Below are positions 60,056-64,000 of a stretch of DNA of 64,000 nt, piece by piece (positions within the stretch are counted from its first letter, which is position 1; the number at the start of each line of letters is the position of its first letter). The notes under the pieces were generated by a model, which did not search any database, was not told the DNA's origin, and saw only the letters and a list, made by a program, of their open reading frames with translations. The translations under genes were made by a program, and so were the position numbers. Source of the stretch: Parietaria judaica (lineage: Eukaryota > Streptophyta > Magnoliopsida > Rosales > Urticaceae); assembly GCA_954871525.1 (NCBI GenBank), contig OX940871.1, forward strand, positions 26,386,586 through 26,450,585, given 5' to 3'.

Positions 60056-60075
60056 GGAACACCGGATTTTTCATC
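59946..60075. repeat. 64-bp perfect tandem duplication in Copia RNase H
   Basis: The segment starting cgcgaataaagtgaaagcg at 59947 repeats exactly at 60011. Since 64 is not a multiple of three, it breaks the reading frame. Identity of the two copies points to a recent event. Confidence 0.95.
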
Positions 60076-61400
60076 AGCGCTATCGCGGACTTGTTGTCGA
60101 CGAAGAGAGTCATTGGTTTTTGCTCGGCTCCAGTGACCTCACTCAACAAATTTATGAGCCATATCGCTTGACAGGCCGCTGCAGTCGCTGCCATAAACTC
60201 TGCTTCGCAAGACGATAAAGCCACAGTTTTCTGCTTTTGAGAATGCCAGGTGATCAAATTCCCGTTGAGGTAAAATGCCATACCTCCGGTACTCTTTCTG
60301 TCATCGATATCACCGGCTAGATCACTGTCGGTAAAACCGACCAGTTCTTCAGATCCACTTCCTCTTCCGTACTGGATCCCATAGTTCGTCGTTCCCTTCA
60401 CGTAACGAAGGATGTGCTTCACATCCTGCTGGTGTAAACCGGTAGGACTCTCCATGTGACGGCTCACTATGCCAACTGCATATGAGATGTTCGGTCGGGT
60501 ATGGGTTAGGTACCTGAGACACCCGACGACACGTCTGTACTCCGTAGGATCCACAGGGGTTCCTTCTGCGTCCTTCCCGAGCTTTAACTTCGGTTCCATC
60601 GGATACTTGCTCGGGTTGCAGTCCGCCATCTTGAACCGCTTCAGAATTTTCATTGCGTAAGCCGACTGCTTCAGCATGACGCATTCATTCTTCTGATCGA
60701 CCTCGATGCCAAGGTAGTATGAAAGTAGTCCGAGGTCGCTCATCTCGAACTCCTTCATCATTTGCTTCTTGAATCCATCAATGCCTCCTGCACTGGATCC
60801 AGTCACGATCAGATCGTCGACGTACACACCGACGATGAGGGCCTCATCTCCTGAGTTTCTTGTGTAGACTGCATGCTCCTTGGAACACTTCTTGAAACCA
60901 AGACTCCTCATACTTTTGTCGAGTCGAGTGTTCCATGCTCGTGGTGCTTGTCGTAGGCCATAAAGAGCTTTTGACAACTTGTACACCTTGTGCTCCGCGG
61001 TCTTGTCGATGAAGCCTTCCGGTTGAGCTACGTAGACTTGTTCTTCCAGTTCACCATTCAGAAACGCCGATTTGACGTCTAGGTGATGGATTTTCCAGCC
61101 TCGGTGAGCTGCGAGGGCTATCATCAGCCTGACTGTGTCGAGTCTGGCAACTGGAGCAAAAACTTCTTCAAAGTCTACTCCCTGCTTCTGCACGTAGCCC
61201 TTTGCGACCAATCTGGCCCTGTGCTTCAGAACCTTGCCTACTGAGTCCTTCTTGAGCTTGTAAACCCACTTTAGACCAATAGACTTGTGACCTTTCGGAA
61301 GGTCGACTAGCTCCCATGTTTGATTCTTCTCAATTGACTCTAGCTCTCTGTCCATCGCTTTCTGCCATTCCTTCCCAGTGGCTGGTTGGTTCCTCTTCAC
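59982..61400 (-). pseudogene. Copia reverse transcriptase and RNase H
   Basis: A 472-codon frame. The RT domain has WKIHHLDVKSAFLNG, KALYGLRQAPRAW and the catalytic YVDD (complement of 60813-60824). RNase H has GFTDSDLAGDIDDRKSTGG and ALSSCEAEFMA. The frame ends early because of the tandem duplication. Its upstream link to integrase is broken near 61385, where the linker text (EEEPTS) is in another frame. Confidence 0.9.
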
Positions 61401-61456
61401 TAACCAGCAGGAGCTCCTCCGGGCTCAAGTCAAGCTCCCGTGCTTCTTCGTAGACG

Positions 61457-62503
61457 TCAGACAGGGTGGGGGTGCGAACTAGCTGAGCTGGTTCCTCCCG
61501 AACTAGCTGTCATTGGGATTGGGGTGCTCATTCCTGATCCTGGGTTCGGCGAGTCTGGTGGTGAGCTGGTTCCATATGAACTGGTTTCCGTTGAGCTGGG
61601 CGTTGCTAGCCCTTGGAGTGGACTCTCTCCTTCTTCATGCTCGACCGCTTCTTCCTCTTTAAGTATGAACTCCACCGAGTTTTGTTCGGGCTCTCCGTTC
61701 TCGTCTCGCCAGCCCCATTTCTTCTCCTCTTCAAACACGGCGTCTCTGCTCACATGCGCCTTGCCGCGTTGGGGGTCGTAAAACCTGTGTGCCTTACTCC
61801 CTTCTTCGGCACCAAAGTACACCATCGGTTGACTCCGATCATCGAGCTTTTTAAGGTTTGGTCCCACAGTCTTCACATGTGCGGTGCACCCAAACACCTT
61901 CAAATGCTCCAGATGAGGTTTGTTCCCTTTCCAGATTTGGTAAGGGGTGCGCTCGCCTAGCGCCTTCGTCGGTAGACGGTTCAGCAAGTAGACCGCATGT
62001 CGTACTGCTTCTCCCCAGAACCTCGCCGGGACTTGCATGCTCTTCAGCAAACTCCTTGCAGTGTCCATTACAGACCGGTTTCTTCTCTCGACAACACCGT
62101 TTTGCTGGGGCGTGTACGGTGCAGTGAGGTGGCGTTCGACTCCTTCTTCATTGCAGAATTCTCTGAACTGTTGGGACGTGAACTCTCCACCTCCATCTGT
62201 TCGCAGGGTCTTCAGTCTATGTCCAGACTGGTTCTCGACGAGCCTCTTGAACTTCTTGAAGACTTCAAGGGCTCCACTCTTCTCCTTGAGCGTATAAACC
62301 CACATCCAACGGCTGTAATCATCAACAAGTAAAAAGAAGTACTTGTTGCCGGCTAGAATGGCCGGGGTGATTGGACCACACAGGTCAGCGTGCACCAGTT
62401 GGAGGGGTCGCTCTGCTCGAAACTTGGCCTTGATCGGAAATGGCACTCTTGCCTGTTTCGCGACCATGCAGCTGGTTGGGGTGTTCAATCTTCGGTACCC
62501 CAA
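61457..62503 (-). pseudogene. Copia integrase
   Basis: Shows the DDE catalytic core: HADLCGP, LRTDGGGEF and NGVVERRNRS. GKNKPH-like and GCTAHV segments of the Copia integrase C-terminus follow, then a Ser/Pro/Thr-rich linker. The N-terminal zinc-binding part lies in the neighbouring frame, with the shift at about 62470-62500. Confidence 0.9.
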
Positions 62504-64000
62504 ATGCCATCTTTTTCTCTCCCATCATCTTGAGCGCGTAGAAAATTACGTGCCCAAGTCGTGCATGCCACAACCAAGCTGGGTCTGCCACGGAAGCCAT
62601 TAAGCAGACGGGTTGGCCCGTCTCCAGGAGTATCTTGTACAACCTGTTCGGCGTTCTCTTCACCTTCATCAACAAGGCGCCACTTTGGTTCCACATCTTC
62701 AGGTATGTGCCGGCCATCACCACTGTGTTGCCGACCTCCGTCATTTGACCGAGGCTGATGATGTTACTCTTCAGCTTCGGGATGTAGTACACCTGGGTAA
62801 GTAGGCGTTGGTCCCCGTTCTTGCACTGGAACAGGATGGACCCTCTGCCTCTGATTTCGACGATCGATTCATCGCCGAACTTCACGTTCCCTATGATATT
62901 TTCATCGAGCTCTTTAAACTTAGCTCGATCTCTCGTCATATGGTTGCTTGCACCATTGTCTAAATACCAGACATCAGTATAGACATTCTTCTCTCCGTCT
63001 ACGAGGAGGGTCGCAATAACCTTGTCCTCGATAAGCATGACCGTCTCTTCGGCCATCTTCTCCGGGCTGGGCCTCTTCTCGGCCATCATCAGTTCGGGCT
63101 CCGGGCTCGACTTTACGTCGACTGGCTCCTCCAGGTCGGTCTTCTCTTTGATCGGTTCTCGCCCAGGCTCAGCGTCAATTTTGTCTTCGACGCTTGTCTC
63201 CTCATCTCTCCGCTCTTCAATGTTCCTCTCCTGCTGGGCGAACATCAGGATTTGCTCATCTTCTTGGAATCTTGTCAGATTTGCTTCGTCGGCGTGCTTC
63301 CTACTGCGGCATTCCGATGCATAGTGCCCGATCTTCTGACAATTGTAGCACTTCACCATGCTCTTGTCTCTTCGGGCCGTGGTGCATTCCTGCCGGGGTG
63401 AGCTACTGCCGCGACCTCGCATGTCACGACCTCGCCCTCGTCCTCGGTCTCTACCACGTGCTCGGATATCTCCGCCGTACGCGCCACGACTCGACGAGCT
63501 TGAAGAAGACTCGGCTCCATGATTCTTCTTCTGCTTGGCTACGCATTCTTCGTGCGTTAGCAGGAGGTGCTTCTCTTCTTCGTTCTTCACTGTGACGCTT
63601 CCCATTTGCTTCGCCATCGCTTCCTGGCTTGCCAGCAAATTCTCAAACTCTACAAGTGATGGTTGAACGGGCCATCCTTGTACAGCAATCACGAAGCTTC
63701 GGTACTCCGATCTCAAGCCGTGAATGATGATCCTCTTCATACGAGCCTCTCCGATGACAGACTTCGGATTGAGATCGCTAATCTCACGACATATCGACTT
63801 GACCTTGTGAAAATACTGAGCAATCGTCACGTCGCGTTGTGAGATTGATAGCAGCTCGTTCTCCAAGAGCTGTAGCCTCGCATCATTCTTCTTTGAGAAA
63901 AGCGTCGTGAACGTCTCCCATGCTTCTTTGGGCGTCTTGTCGTCCTGAATGTGCTCCAATATCTCTTCTTCAATAGTGGTCTTCAGGGCGAACATCGCTT
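62470..64000 (-). pseudogene. Copia gag and protease, 5' end beyond the window
   Basis: The gag domain has LENELLSISQRDVTIAQYFH and an Arg/Gly-rich tract. The CCHC zinc knuckle CYNCQKIGHYASEC lies at 63309-63350, and the protease motif WYLDNGASNHMT near 62930-62975. The integrase zinc-binding start (WLWHARLGH) follows. The first gag residues are off the right edge. The frame leaves the homologous reading near 62480. Confidence 0.88.

Larger units (their letters stand above)
59330..64000 (-). mobile_element. Ty1/Copia retrotransposon, Tork/TNT1-like, broken and cut by the window edge
   Basis: Minus-strand order from right to left: gag, zinc knuckle, protease, integrase, reverse transcriptase, RNase H, polypurine tract, 3' LTR. 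Integrase before RT is the defining Copia order. The polypurine tract GGGGGAGAA overlaps the last codons of the pol frame (about 59786-59795). LTR-like DNA with a TATA box continues to the left. The 5' LTR and the start of gag lie beyond position 64000. Several frameshifts and a 64-bp duplication in RNase H show that it is inactive. Confidence 0.88.

Noticed and set aside
1..64000. CRISPR array or bacterial-type operon
   Set aside because: No regularly spaced identical repeats with unique spacers were seen. The genes have introns and are plant-type.

Overview
This window is nuclear DNA from a flowering plant, very probably a eudicot. It is AT-rich and has GT-AG introns, long intergenic stretches full of microsatellites and transposon remnants, three recognisable plant gene families, a Copia retrotransposon and an endogenous plant pararetrovirus. 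The species cannot be fixed from the sequence alone. All gene models were assembled by eye by joining frames at GT/AG sites with matching phase. No alignment or splice predictor was run.

Host genes, all four on the minus strand: (1) 8085-11088, a six-exon GH28 polygalacturonase (480 aa) with a membrane or secretory N-terminus and a proline-rich stalk; intron 2 carries a small hAT-type element with a perfect 8-bp target duplication. (2) 14915-17925, a six-exon membrane-anchored sulfotransferase-like protein (340 aa). (3) 27460-33968, a twelve-exon protein (717 aa) with two CTLH/CRA-type modules, resembling Arabidopsis At5g66810. (4) 46598-50094, a ten-exon organellar type 1 methionine aminopeptidase of the MAP1D type (349 aa) with all metal ligands intact. 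These are unrelated single-copy style genes rather than a pathway cluster.

Mobile DNA: two divergent copies of one non-autonomous hAT family (2446-3031 and 12555-13127, the latter with a perfect 8-bp duplication), a third hAT element in the polygalacturonase intron, a probable fourth (7289-7658), two copies of a long-TIR Mutator-like element (13877-14285 and 55852-56306), two RNase H-like LINE 3' fragments (18682-19029 and 26540-26842), several LTR-like pieces, and a broken Copia element that runs off the right edge (about 59330-64000).

The most notable object is a nearly full-length endogenous caulimovirid at 36414-44203 (plus strand, about 7.8 kb). It sits exactly between two (TA)n tracts. 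It has a tRNA-Met primer binding site, a broken polyprotein ORF (movement, coat/zinc knuckle, protease, RT, RNase H), a second ORF of unknown function starting directly after the first ORF's stop codon, and a repeat-rich promoter region. The architecture and the TA-repeat setting recall Florendovirus/Petuvirus-type insertions. Several frameshifts and in-frame stops show that it is a decayed fossil copy.
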